Numbered from the stretch's first letter, positions 24,201 to 32,632 are shown. The stretch is DNA of 64,000 nt from Akebia trifoliata (GCA_017979445.1 CM030719.1:25039996-25103995), one strand, 5' to 3'. Numbers and translations: made by a program. The notes: a model not told the origin generated them from the letters alone.

Positions 24201-25435
24201 ATTTTATTGTGGACAGAATGTGGGTGTTTCCAAGACCATATAATGATCGCATGCAAACAATTATTGATATCATTTCAGAGAGACCAATCCCTAAGATGCT
24301 GATGAGAGATAGAATAATTTGGAAACTTACATCAAATGGTCAATTCTCGTCTAAATCGGCTCACGAGGCGCTATGTGAAAGGCAAGAGTCAATGGGTTGG
24401 AAGAAAATTATTTGGAGTAATTGTATTCCAAGGTTTTCTTTTATTGCGTGGTTAGCGGTACAGAAGAGACTTTCTACTGTGGAAAATCTAAATAAGAGGG
24501 GCTTCAAATGGGTGTCTCGATGCTCTTTGTGTTATAACCATCAAGAGACAAATGACCATTTGTTCTTTCAATGTTCATATACTAGATGGATCTGGATTCA
24601 GTGTTTAAAGAAGTTCGGAATTTTGCGAGTAGGAGTGGACTCAATAGAGGCGGAAATTCAAGTGATTAAGAGTGTGCGATTTCAGTGTAAACAGATAAAG
24701 CAATTGCTTTATGCTTCTTTTTGTGTAGTGGTTTACTATTGTTGGAAGGAAAGAAATCAGAGAGTTTTTGTAGAAATTAATTCCCCAAAGGAAGTTGTTT
24801 TGAAACAGGTTGGAGAGGTGATGCAAAATCGGTTTGATGGCTTATCGATTGAGGAAAGATTTAGCCATGTATATGGGCAGATTTTAAACAATTGGAGCTG
24901 CTGCTACTCCATTGTTAATTCAGATTTAACATTCATTTCTTGGTCAAAACCAGAGGAGGACGTGGTAAAAATTAATACTGATGGAGCTCGATCAATGCAA
25001 GGCTCAGGTTTGGGGTTTATTGGTAGAAATAGCGATGGTACATTACTTTTTGTAGGCTGGAGCAATATTTCTGCAGTTGACATTATCCAAATTGAGTTGC
25101 AAGCAATATTAGAAGCTATGAGATATGCAAGAGCGAAGGGATTGAATCGTATTCTAATTTCCTCTGATTCGTTATACTCAATTAAATGCATAAAGAATGA
25201 AATCGTTTCATCATGGAAATATGAGGAAATATTGTTGGAAATTGCAGAACAGAGCCAAAATTTTGTTAGTTGTTTGTTTGAATTTATGTGGAGAGAAACA
25301 AATCGAGTAGCGGATTATCTAGCGAAATTGGGTACTTATTCAGATGGTTTTTTCGTTATTGAAGATATATGTAATGTTCCTCAAGAAGTTTTGACAATTG
25401 TTGAGGAAGACTTAATCTGTACCTACACTCGTTAG
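21296..25435 (+). CDS. LINE ORF2 protein: endonuclease, reverse transcriptase, zinc finger and RNase H
   Basis: A 1379-residue polyprotein that nicks target DNA and copies the LINE RNA into it. In order: an apurinic/apyrimidinic-type endonuclease (residues 1-230; 'MWNVRGMNYARKRQ', Glu36 in 'GFCETKV', 'LGDFNTVR', 'GVSDHAPL'); a reverse transcriptase ('NKSPGPDGF', 'FVKGRNIQDNILLAHEM', 'KIDIRKAYDCVNW', 'GLRQGDPLSPYLF', and catalytic 'FADD' at 686-689); and a zf-RVT finger near 1076 ('CSLCYNHQETNDHLFFQC'). A C-terminal RNase H follows (about 1225-1350; 'KINTDGA', 'ELQAILEA', 'SSDSLYSI', 'NRVADYLAK'). The plant-type RNase H tail is found in a subset of plant L1 elements and is complete here. No stop or frameshift interrupts it, and catalytic motifs are present. 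It starts in the TAATG overlap with ORF1. Confidence 0.95.
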   Translation: MSVIMWNVRGMNYARKRQAISDFIKEEKAELMGFCETKVQIEEAAKFQKKLCKNWKFIDNYDSHFYGRIWVGWNPLCFFVQKIFESSQVIHCKITRIRDGFISFMSFVYAENFENDRRFLWTDLRNLATPEPWIVLGDFNTVRFQEEKVGGRPASSRSMRDFNELINSIGFHDLRTNSDWFSWSNKSTGGRRILCRLDRALINMAWVVKFPQMSLSYLPCGVSDHAPLKWEFPRNSTGGPKVFKFFSLWIGKPGLKEVVFNAWNQEITGTPMFRLTKKIRAVKNSIREWNRNFFGSIHRRKNEAKDNLFRIQNQIQREPMNNNLQGQEVEALRVYNSELDNEESMYRQKSRIQWLREGDRNTHFFYTSVAANIARNGIMELVTDQGELLKDEGKIGAWATQYFSEMFRNPNTTVSTQVPFNLKFSAEHVQILSNPITKEEIKSVIFASPRNKSPGPDGFGEQFFSNFWDIVGEDVCVAVLDFFKKGKMLREINATLICLIPKEENANRLEKYRPIALCNFIYKIISKLLANRLAVCLPDIISPNQSAFVKGRNIQDNILLAHEMVHNFHNSKSPETFCAKIDIRKAYDCVNWGFLKSILFQLGCPSIWIERVMECVSTPSFSILINGSSHGFFRSERGLRQGDPLSPYLFTMIMEAFSCILNQFVSSNQLSIPRVMGSPGISHLIFADDVLIFSNNDESSVRSIRDVLNFFYKASGLQVNEAKSQIFFSESCKNQNDILAILGFTKGNLPIRYLGLPLFSSRLTHTLCQPLIDRVSKRVEGWKSNLLSYAGRLELIKSVLSSFQIYWSASFNIPVSVLKKIEKILNNFLWSGPLLERSIHPISWATVCSSFEKGGLGIRRLRDINKIGMAKLFWRLVENKSLWAEWMRKRYVGDADIWGCQPPNNASWAWRGILNEREFVRKHVRFLIGNGENTYIWKDPWLQEGSIISRFGNRVINQFDSHSNAVIQNFIVDRMWVFPRPYNDRMQTIIDIISERPIPKMLMRDRIIWKLTSNGQFSSKSAHEALCERQESMGWKKIIWSNCIPRFSFIAWLAVQKRLSTVENLNKRGFKWVSRCSLCYNHQETNDHLFFQCSYTRWIWIQCLKKFGILRVGVDSIEAEIQVIKSVRFQCKQIKQLLYASFCVVVYYCWKERNQRVFVEINSPKEVVLKQVGEVMQNRFDGLSIEERFSHVYGQILNNWSCCYSIVNSDLTFISWSKPEEDVVKINTDGARSMQGSGLGFIGRNSDGTLLFVGWSNISAVDIIQIELQAILEAMRYARAKGLNRILISSDSLYSIKCIKNEIVSSWKYEEILLEIAEQSQNFVSCLFEFMWRETNRVADYLAKLGTYSDGFFVIEDICNVPQEVLTIVEEDLICTYTR

Positions 25436-25539
25436 TAGTGTTTCAGGGTGGGGTCCCTTTAACCCCAACTTATCAATCAAAAAAAATTATGTAGTATTGT
25501 ACGGATTTGAAAAGATCATGCACAAAGAGTAATACAAAC

Positions 25540-25795
25540 CTTGAGCTAAGAAATCACTCTGAACATCTCCATCATAGTTCTTGCATGCCCAAACATATCC
25601 CCCTTCACTCTTAACTGCGTAGGCAACCATATCATCGATGAGCCGATGTTCATACCTGCCAAGTGAATCACATAGGCTCAGTTAAACCACAAGCATTTGA
25701 AACAGCAAAGACACACCAACACCGGGAGAGGGGGAGGGGGGATAACTCACCATATTCCCGCAGCCTCATACTTGAGATAGCCTCTCAAATAAAGA
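25540..25795 (-). pseudogene. Captured NADP-isocitrate dehydrogenase exons (two)
   Basis: On the minus strand, one exon (about 25795-25752) reads '...KYEAAGIW'. The next (about 25656-25540) reads '[20 protein letters not shown]' and ends '...QSDFLAQ' before a GT donor. These are adjacent exons of plant NADP-dependent isocitrate dehydrogenase, which converts isocitrate to 2-oxoglutarate, and include the '[13 protein letters not shown]' core. Only about 50 of some 410 residues are present. They are in sense relative to the element leader, at the downstream end of element I's sense cargo. The downstream exons are absent: about 40 bp further the sequence reaches the LINE target site. Confidence 0.88.
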
Positions 25796-27332
25796 AAGTT
25801 GAAGTTGATTTAAGCCTTTGTGGAGTCGAGCTTGCTGCGTCACTTGCTTTTAAAAAAAAAACAACAACAACAACAACGACAACAGGATCTGCTTATAAAG
25901 GTATCAAGGTCTTATGGTTAGTGTATGCCAGACACTAGATTTTCATTTGAAGTTTTTACCAATTTTTCCATGTGTTGTTCTTTACTCTTTGCCTTAAATA
26001 TTGTGGTTTTCTATGACTTCAGAGAACATGTTGACTCATTGTTTGTTCTCAAATTGCTTAAAAGGTCATATGACCATGACAAACTTCCTTAACATGTTAC
26101 AAGCTCCTGTTGAGAACAACCTAATAAATAATAAAAAATTCTTCCTAGTTTATCACTTGAAATTATGCAATGAAACCAAACCTCGCAATATGCCAGAGTG
26201 TGCATATAGTTTGATGGTTTGATGCATAAATAACAACATTAGAACATACGACAGTAATACTAAGCTAAGAAAAAAAAATTGTGATTTTTCAGTTTGAGTA
26301 TTGTTAAATACTTGTGCTGTTAAAGATATGTAACATGCTTGATAACACCCCTAGCTCCATCTACCAGAGAATCCACGCTGTTCCCAAGCATACGTATGTA
26401 TGCCAAAGATCCAAGTAGCCCGGCACCAAAGCTGAATACAGAAGAATATCAAAATATATCTGATTTTTACTTTTTTTTTTACTTTTTTTTTTACTTTTAT
26501 TTTTATTTTTTTATGTGCATGTGAGTGGAGGAAATATTTTGTTAAGACCGACAAATGAAATTTATTATTCGAGTATCAGAATATATCCCAGGTTTCAAAA
26601 TAAAGCCTGTTTAATACCTACCTAGCAGCAATTTCTGGAGAATAAGATATATAAGCCGAAACTACACCAACACTACCTATGCCCAAAGTGAGAATTTGTA
26701 ACTTGTTCTTCAACTGCACAACAATTACAAAACATAGAAAACAACTTATTGATTTTCTCACGCCGAAAGTACATGAAAACAAATTTAATGAGCTGCCATA
26801 GTAGACCCTAAACAATTAGATATAGATACCTTAAAATACTGCTCCCTTGACTGAGCTGCCAATACTTTTGGGTCTCCACGAGGCTTTCTTGATTCACGAA
26901 GCATGACATCCTACAATCAGAAGCTAAATCTGATTATCAATGCTAACTTACAGTGCCCCCGCCGATCCAAAAAAAAAAAAAATGGACTTACAGTGCCCCC
27001 TGTTGTAGCCTTAGTTGCCCTATCCCACTTTTGTTGCTCACGACGAGTTGGAGCCAATCGCCATCTTGGAGAAGCAATGCCAGTGCCCTGAAAACCATTT
27101 TTTAATACCAAATGTAAAGTGTAGAACTATTAAGAGAGAGAGAGAGAGAACCCAACTTTGAAATAGAAGACATTAATCTTACTTCAGTAGCTGAAAGGCC
27201 TCGTCTTGCAGCTTCAACTTGCTGTTCTAAAACGGGCTTCGAAGGCGCTTTAAGTTCCTTGCTCAAATCAATTTCCACACTGCACCCCCAAATTGAAAAG
27301 CACAAAAATCTCAATAAAATAGACATGTTTAA

Positions 27333-27777
27333 ATAAGAGAGCTTCTATTGCCAGACCAACTTTTGCTAACAGCACCCCAATTCATATGTCAATCACCATA
27401 GATTAACACACATCTGTTGAGTTTAGTCCCACATCGGACACTCATTGCCTTGCCTCTTTCCTTATAAGATCCTGGGCCTCTCCACTCATTGCCAATTGGT
27501 TTGAGTTGGACCCCCAAATTTAGCATGGTATCAGAGCAGGCCTTTCTCTCCTCCACGTCACCCAGTTCATATTTCCACGTGCTTTGGCCTAACCCACACG
27601 TGTGGGGGCATGTTGCATTTTAGTCCCACATCGGACACTCATTGCCTTGCTTCTCCTTATAAACTCTTAGGCCTCTCCACTCAATGCCAATTGGTTTTGA
27701 GTTGGACCCCCAAATTATCAACATCTTGGGGTGCTATCAGTAAAAGTTGGTGTGGCAATATAAGCTCTCTTAAATAA
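27333..27777. repeat. MITE-like inverted repeat, split by a TRIM element
   Basis: The left arm (about 27333-27380, 'AGAGAGCTTCTATTGCCAGA...AGCACCCCAA') is the reverse complement, with few changes, of the right arm (27726-27775, 'TTGGGGTGCTATCAGTAAAA...AAGCTCTCTT'). Removing the TRIM and its duplicated site leaves an element of about 130 bp with arms of roughly 50 bp. It sits in an intron of the captured CGL160-like segment. The superfamily is unclear because the flanking duplication is not certain. Confidence 0.7.
27415..27720 (+). mobile_element. TRIM (tiny LTR retrotransposon), complete, 306 bp
   Basis: Two LTRs of about 110 bp (27415-27525, 'TGTTGAGTTTAGTCCCACAT...'; 27611-27720, 'TGTTGCATTTTAGTCCCACA...'). 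The primer binding site 'TGGTATCAGAGC' directly follows the first LTR (27526-27537) and is complementary to initiator tRNA-Met. A G-rich polypurine-like tract 'TGTGGGGGCA' immediately precedes the second LTR. The 5-bp target duplication ACATC is present on both sides (27410-27414 and 27721-27725). There is no coding capacity, as expected for TRIMs, which are copied by proteins of other elements. It is nested inside the inverted repeat at 27333-27777. Confidence 0.93.
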
Positions 27778-28750
27778 ACATAGTTCCCAAATCATAGCAT
27801 GAGAACAAACCTGTCAAGGCTCATAGCTCTGTTAAGGCTTACAAACCCAGAGGGCATTTCCTGTTGCATGAAATTAATGGATCAACAATAAACAAACAAA
27901 CAAATAAAAAGATAGATAGATAGATCTAAAGGCCGCTCTAACAGAGCAAATTGGAACTTTTATTCACCTTCCTCATTAGTGTGGAATATTAGAAAGGCCT
28001 TCATGCATTCAAAGAGGAAGAGTTCTCTGACATTTTGATTTTTATAAAATCTGAACATAAATGAAGAAATTAACCTTTAAATGACAATTTTGAGATCGTC
28101 ATCATCGATTCCTTATCTCAAATATCGGGTCAAAATGAATAAATTCAAATTTGAGAAGTTCTGATTCTCAGGGCAAAGGGAATGATCAAGAAAGATTTCT
28201 TGTTCTTATTATAAGATCGTGATGTTTGGTAAAAAGGATCATCTTCTCCTTTGTTTCATTAAGACCTATGGGCGGCGACATGAAGCCTATCTCGCTATTC
28301 AATAAGCAACTTCAAACACAACATGAAGGATTAACAAATTATCAAACCCGTCAATAAAAGCCTACTCTTTTATCCAGGTTTAGGCGCAGCAATGCAAAGT
28401 GTAGCCTGCACAAGCAGGATGTCTTGACATAATTTTAAACTGTCTGACGCAACCAACTCCTTTATTTGGGCTCATTATCAATTCATGTCTGTCGCTAATT
28501 GGATGACTAGGAATTTCACTACCTTAATGGAATATAGAAGAAAAAAAAGTTCAATTTCGTGAACTAATCTTTTTCTCATTCTTCCCTCTATTCCATGCCT
28601 TCTTTCTTCTTATCTCCCTTTGCAAAAATGTTTGAACAACCATCAAATTGGTTAAGGCAAAGGGAGGGGACCACAGCTGAAGCTAGGGCTCATCCACGAG
28701 AACTGTTAATTCCACTATGTGATCTAGCAATTAACAAGATATAAAAAATC

Positions 28751-29205
28751 ACAATTCTCTAAACCCGAGATTATCAACCTAGAAACATATAATTGAAATC
28801 CTTTATAAATCCTAGCTGGGTAGTATGTCTAGGCATGTTCATCAAGCTGGATTTCATAGTTCATGCCATGCCTTTTCCTATTTTATGACCTATTCCTTAG
28901 CCAATATTGTGACCCATAATAAGGTCCCCCGAACCCCAAAGGCACATGTCTTTGGTGAAACCCTCGCAACAAACTAACAAGAATTCCCTAAACCCAAGAC
29001 AATTAACCCACAAACAAATAATTGAAACTCTTTCTAAATCCTAATTGGGTACTATGTTTGGGCGCACGCATCAAGCTGTATTTCACAGTTCGTGCCTTGC
29101 CCTTTCCCAGTTTATGATACATTCCTAAGCCAATACCGAAACCTACAATAGGGCCCTCAACCCCCAAAAGCACTTGTCGTTGGTAATGCCTTTGTGACGA
29201 AATAG
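28751..29205. repeat. Diverged tandem duplication, unit about 229 bp
   Basis: The segment from 28751 ('CTAAACCCGAGATTATCAAC...') is repeated from about 28980 ('CTAAACCCAAGACAATTAAC...') through 'AAGCACTTGTCGTTGGT'. The copies differ at many positions, so the duplication is older than the 87-bp one at 29841. It lies inside element I between captured gene segments. I see no exon in 27900-28750 either. Confidence 0.8.
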
Positions 29206-29297
29206 TTGTGCAGGCCTCCTTGATGTACTATTCCCACTGGACAACGGGTAGGAGAATCCTTTGCATACAATTTAAATTTGTGAAGGGATATTGTAAG

Positions 29298-29475
29298 TCA
29301 TAAAATGGCCTGGTGCCACAGTCCAATGAAATTTGGCCCCATGTCGCACGAATTCATCCGTCCCCCTTGCTCAGGAAGCTTTTCATGGATGCTACCAAAG
29401 AGTGTGACTAAAGGGTCCATTAGGGGCACACTTTGGTTCACCATGCTTCCATGACGAGACACAAGACCTATAGAA
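29298..29475 (-). pseudogene. Captured tonoplast sugar transporter exon fragment (TST/TMT-like)
   Basis: On the minus strand, after an acceptor-like '...CTGGGCAG', the frame reads 'SSIGLVSRHGSMVNQSVPLM' and then 'DPLVTLFGSIHEKLPE'. This wording is characteristic of the large cytosolic loop of tonoplast monosaccharide transporters (TST/TMT family), which load hexoses or sucrose into the vacuole. After 'EKLPEQGG' the match is lost. Only about 45 residues of a protein of some 740 are present, and no membrane segment. The orientation is sense relative to the element leader. Confidence 0.8.
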
Positions 29476-29567
29476 CTCTGCCCAGTAACAAAAAAAAAAC
29501 TATAAATACAATCAAATGTATGGGCAGTGTACCTGTACAGCATATGCATGAGATAGATCTTGATCAT

Positions 29568-30530
29568 TCAGCTGCCTTGGAGGACCTGTTGGGGATCCAG
29601 TTGCCCACTGCAATAACTAGAAGGAACTGTAGATAGTTCCTGCCTTCCTTTCCACTCTTCCCCAGGTTTCAGTGTGATGGGATTCTCCACTGCTGCAGCT
29701 TCCACACACAGCATATGCTTGTACTCATCATCCCCGAAATCAGCCATGGCCTTCGCCTTCTTGTCCCAAGGATTCCATACCATTGTAGAGGGAAAGAAAC
29801 AAGTGAGCAATCAATGTGTAGTCATGGTATTCTAGAGAACTGTACACAATTATGCCGAGCATTTAGGTTTCTAAACAAGGAGACTTGCTTATTATTAGAA
29901 TTATAATGTACCCTATCGGAGCCTGGATGTACACAATTATGCCGAGCATTTAGGTTTCTAAACAAGGAGACTTGCTTATTATTAGAATTATAATGTACCC
30001 TATCGGAGCTTGGAATAATGGTAAGTGTTATTCAATAAATTACAGTACATATCAATACATAATACCGTGTTCAGGATAGAGGAGAATTACTTCGTAACTT
30101 TAATGTTTTTTTTTGGGTTGCCATTTCAGAATCTTTGGTAGCATGTGGTTTCAGATGAAACCAGAACAGAACATTTGACGCTGAAACATTCAATGTTTTG
30201 GAATGTCTTGGTTGATACCATTTTAGTTTTACTTGCGACAGAAACATGGACTTGAAATTAACTCACCAGCATCTGGAAGTCCATCTTTCCTCAAAACAAA
30301 CGTTCTTTTCTTTTCGTGGTCCAGAATTGCAATCTTGGTAGGTGTGCTGACATATATTTTGTCTACCTATTTGCACATAGAAACTATGAAACAAGTATTA
30401 TAAGCAACATGGAGGAGGGAATACAAAAAAAAAAAAAAACAAAGGAAAACAACTATAAATCCCCAAAAAATGAATACTAACTTCTGTTTCAAATGTTATT
30501 GCATCCCCTTGTTCTGTAAACCGCTCCCTG
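29568..30530 (-). pseudogene. Captured glucose-6-phosphate 1-epimerase segment (three exons)
   Basis: Minus-strand exons: about 30530-30485 ('ERFTEQGDAITFETE', followed by a GT donor), 30361-30267 ('VDKIYVSTPTKIAILDHEKK', with AG acceptor and GTGAG donor) and about 29783-29568 ('WNPWDKKAKAMADFGDDEYK', 'MLCVEAAAVENPITLKPGEE', 'SSYCSGQLDPQQVLQ', then stop). This is the C-terminal third of plant putative glucose-6-phosphate 1-epimerase (aldose epimerase fold), which interconverts the alpha and beta anomers of glucose 6-phosphate. Reading frames are kept across the exons, but the acceptor before 'MVWNPW' looks mutated. It is the first cargo after the 5' leader of element I and is in sense. The intron before the last exon carries a recent 87-bp tandem duplication. 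Confidence 0.9.
29841..30014. repeat. 87-bp tandem duplication in a captured intron
   Basis: Two adjacent copies (starts 29841 and 29928) of a unit beginning 'TGTACACAATTATGCCGAGC' differ at about one position (GAGCCTGG versus GAGCTTGG). The copy number change is therefore recent. It lies between epimerase exons. Confidence 0.92.
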
Positions 30531-30914
30531 CCCAGCAAACTATCCAGAAAATCAATTTTAAGTTAATGACCAGTTAAGCACATAATGTACATTTCTAAAC
30601 TACAGCATATGTTATCACTTTATAAACAAATACAGTGAGATCATGACATGCTACAAACAAGAGAGACGGCCATTGATAACCCTAGAGATCATGATATGTT
30701 ATCAAAGAGAGGCTTAATAATTAAAGATTAGAATACAGCCAACCACTAGCATGTGGTTCTGGTTCTAGTAGAGAGGCTAGGTAATCTCTTCGACTCCTAA
30801 TGAAATCGTAAATATTAAGGACCATATAATGTCTTAAACCTACAATATTAGCACAAAAATCTTTTACAAAAAGAAACTTACTTCGAATTTATTCCCTCCA
30901 CCCATTACATACAA

Positions 30915-31591
30915 GCTTAGTTAATCTGAACTTAAAGCAAATAAAAAAATTAATACAGATCTGAGAGTAAACTTGATAATCTGAGTGAGTTCTCAGATTT
31001 GATAAGCAGAATTGATTTTCATATAGAAAATATGCAGAAAAATCAACAAAATATGCAGGAAAACAAAATATGCAGAAAAATCTAGGGTTTAGGGATCGAC
31101 TGAAGAAAAAAATGAACAAAATATGTATAAAAACATACCTAAATTTCGAGGTCGAAATCAGATCGGATCTGTTAAGTTGAATCCTCACGCGTTTGACAGA
31201 TCAAGAGAGCGAGAGATCGATAGAGAGGTAGAGAGGCAGAGAGAGATCGACAGAGACAGATCTGTCGAGTATGAGACGAGAGAGAGACAGAGGCTTCGTT
31301 TTCGATTTGCAGACGAGAGAGAGAGAGAGTGAGGCTTCGTTTATTTACAGACGAGAGAGAGAATGAGAGCTTCGTTTTCAAATATCAGACGAGAGAGAGA
31401 GACAGAAAACGAAGATAGGTTTTGTTTGAGACGAAAGACAGAGAAAACGAAGAGTGAGTGAGTGAGTACAGCGTGAGTGAGTGAGTGAGTTAATAGAGTG
31501 AGTGAGTTTGAGCGTAACAAGCCTTATATAGCGACGGTCAAACTTTGACCCTCACAAAAAGTGGTTGTGGTAGCTAATTTTTCTTGTAGTG
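30915..31591 (-). promoter_or_regulatory. Element I 5' terminal region: hairpin end, GA-rich leader exon and intron start
   Basis: Read on the minus strand from 31591: 'CACTACAAGAAAAATTAGC', a 'GACGGTCAAA...TTTGACC' hairpin-like repeat, short GAGT repeats, then a long GA/CT-rich leader with several copies of 'AAAACGAAG'-like motifs. A splice-donor-like 'AG|GTATGTTTTTATAC' lies at about 31139, followed by intron-like DNA to 30915. The whole block is repeated, inverted, at 36661-37485 in element II. GA/CT-rich leader followed by a donor is the usual layout of a plant 5' UTR exon, so this end may supply promoter and first exon to the cargo. Transcription itself cannot be seen here. Confidence 0.75.
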
Positions 31592-31594
31592 AAA

Positions 31595-32285
31595 GAGGGG
31601 GAGTCCATCCAACATTTTTTTTTCGAATGCGAGCTTGCTAAGTCTGTTTGGAGTCTTTTTTTATTTATTTATCGGTAAGCTGAGGTTATAGGGACCTCAC
31701 CCATTTATTAATCAATCATTTTCAAATATAATTACAAGAGAGATCTTGAATGATAATTCGCAACAATTCTTAAGGGATGTACGTGACCTGTGCCTGGGGG
31801 TACAACCAATTCTGGGGTAGCTTTGGTGGTTCTACTGGTCCAGCGATAATTCATATTGGACTAAACATTTATGGCAGGAGTAATGATGCATATTAGGTCT
31901 CTCTCCCTCTCTCTCGACCATGAAGAATTACTATAAGTTAATTAAACATAGGTTGTGTAATGTGATAAGAGAGGACTATATAGTCTCTAGAAGCAACCAC
32001 ATTACATATAAGAAAGATGAAACCGTGAAGAAGATCTCTCACATGTACCGCTAGATGCAATTTCTTATGAAGAAGATCTCTCCACAACTACTAGCTAGGG
32101 TAGTTTCATATCATACATGAGCATTACTTAAAATACAAAGATAAAACCATGAAGAAGGATCTCTCACAACTGCGCAGGCAGCTACTTACATGAACATCAC
32201 TTATAAAACATAAACGTAAAACCACTAGGGAGACCCTCTTCTTATTACGCTACATATCTTTATATTATTCTCCATATCATCAACA
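31595..32285. other. Right flank of element I: LINE remnant and spacer
   Basis: 31595-31660 continues the zf-RVT frame broken by element I ('ESIQHFFFECELAKSVW'). Sequence to about 31880 has LINE 3'-end character, with 'TTTATTTATTTATCGGTAAG' and further broken coding-like stretches. 31900-32285 is the region downstream of the proline-rich gene and shows no other feature. Runs such as 'GAAGAAGATCTCTC' recur four times between 32030 and 32165. Confidence 0.45.
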
Positions 32286-32288
32286 AAG

Positions 32289-32564
32289 TCAGTGTGGATG
32301 AATGGAAGATGGAGGGTGATGACCATGTGGTGGTGGGTGTGGGTGTGGATGATGGGTTGGAGGGCGAGGAGTATAAGGTGGTGGCTTTGGATATGGAGGT
32401 GGGCGAGGATGAGGATAAGGAGTTGGGGGACGAGGTGGTGGATGAGGGTGAGGACTATAAGGTGGTGGCTTTGGAGGTCGAACTGCTAAAGATGGGGTGG
32501 TGAGAGTCATCACCACCACCCCAAGGAGCAACAGCAGTAAGTGTAGGAGTGCTGAAATTTTCAT
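32289..32564 (-). CDS. Small secreted proline-rich protein
   Basis: A 91-residue protein. Residues 1-27 form a clear signal peptide (positive start 'MKIS', then a leucine/valine-rich core 'LLHLLLLLLGVVVM', then 'SLA'). The mature part is almost entirely Pro, His, Tyr, Arg and Lys in loose repeats of 'PPxYxPHPxPP' type, as in small cell-wall proline-rich or extensin-like proteins and early-nodulin-like PRPs. There is no folded domain. A TATA box lies 61-68 bp upstream of the ATG. It is a single exon lying between the two CACTA elements, outside both, and is the best candidate for an ordinary host gene here. Expected location is the cell wall. The low-complexity sequence prevents a firm family assignment. 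Confidence 0.75.
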   Translation of the reverse strand: MKISALLHLLLLLLGVVVMTLTTPSLAVRPPKPPPYSPHPHPPPRPPTPYPHPRPPPYPKPPPYTPRPPTHHPHPHPPPHGHHPPSSIHPH

Positions 32565-32624
32565 GATGTTTCAATGATTCAGAACTCAGACCAAGTGTGG
32601 TATCTTTAGGTTTCAATGGGTGGG

Positions 32625-32632
32625 CTTTTATA
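32625..32632 (-). promoter_or_regulatory. TATA box of the proline-rich protein gene
   Basis: The minus strand reads 'TATAAAAG', 61-68 bp before the start codon at 32564, inside 'CCCCATTATAAAAGCCCA'. Spacing and sequence fit a plant core promoter. Confidence 0.7.

Larger units (their letters stand above)
19777..25484 (+). mobile_element. Full-length L1-type LINE with two intact ORFs
   Basis: It is flanked by a perfect 17-bp target duplication, 'AATTATGTAGTATTGTA', at 19760-19776 and 25485-25501. The 5' leader is 80 bp, then ORF1 (19857-21296) and ORF2 (21296-25435), both uninterrupted. The 3' end is short and ends in a run of about eight A. An intact target duplication plus two open ORFs indicate recent insertion. 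It interrupts the 3' portion of element I next to the UDP-glycosyltransferase fragment, so it is younger than that element's assembly. Confidence 0.95.
26338..27857 (-). pseudogene. Captured CGL160-like chloroplast protein gene segment (six exons)
   Basis: Minus-strand exons with splice-like borders lie near 27857-27815 ('QEMPSGFVSLNRAMSLDR'), 27285-27183 ('VEIDLSKELKAPSKPVLEQQ'), 27085-26990 ('GIASPRWRLAPTRREQQKWD'), 26910-26825 ('VMLRESRKPRGDPKVLAAQS'), 26715-26620 ('NKLQILTLGIGSVGVVSAYI') and 26440-26338 ('FGAGLLGSLAYIRMLGNSVD'). Together they match CGL160 (conserved only in the green lineage 160), a thylakoid protein that helps assemble chloroplast ATP synthase; its C-terminal UncI-like membrane domain is in the last two exons. 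The transit peptide and the very C-terminus are missing. Introns are retained, so capture was at DNA level. The first intron holds a TRIM element inside a MITE-like inverted repeat. The gene name rests on recognition of conserved wording and should be checked by alignment. Confidence 0.78.
18673..31591 (-). mobile_element. Element I: CACTA-type transposon carrying fragments of five host genes (Pack-CACTA)
   Basis: Its ends are 'CACTACAGTAAAATAGGGC' at 18673 and, on the minus strand, 'CACTACAAGAAAAATTAGC' at 31591. It is flanked by AAA (18670-18672) and AAA (31592-31594), the 3-bp duplication typical of CACTA elements. Both ends carry 'GCGACGG'-type subterminal repeats in hairpin form. Read from the 31591 end (taken as 5') the order is leader, glucose-6-phosphate 1-epimerase exons, sugar-transporter exon, CGL160-like exons, isocitrate dehydrogenase exons, an inserted LINE (19777-25484), an antisense UDP-glycosyltransferase piece and the 3' terminal region. 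Without the LINE it is about 7.2 kb. No transposase (TNPA/TNPD-like) is visible, so it is non-autonomous. Element II has the same two ends but none of the same cargo. Confidence 0.9.

Noticed and set aside
31123..31381. Arg/Glu-rich and Ser/Leu-rich open frames on both strands
   Set aside because: They are products of the GA/CT-rich leader repeats of element I; the composition explains the open frames.
32292..32503. Tryptophan-rich or valine/acid-rich open frames on the plus strand
   Set aside because: They are the reverse reading of the repetitive proline-rich coding sequence on the minus strand.
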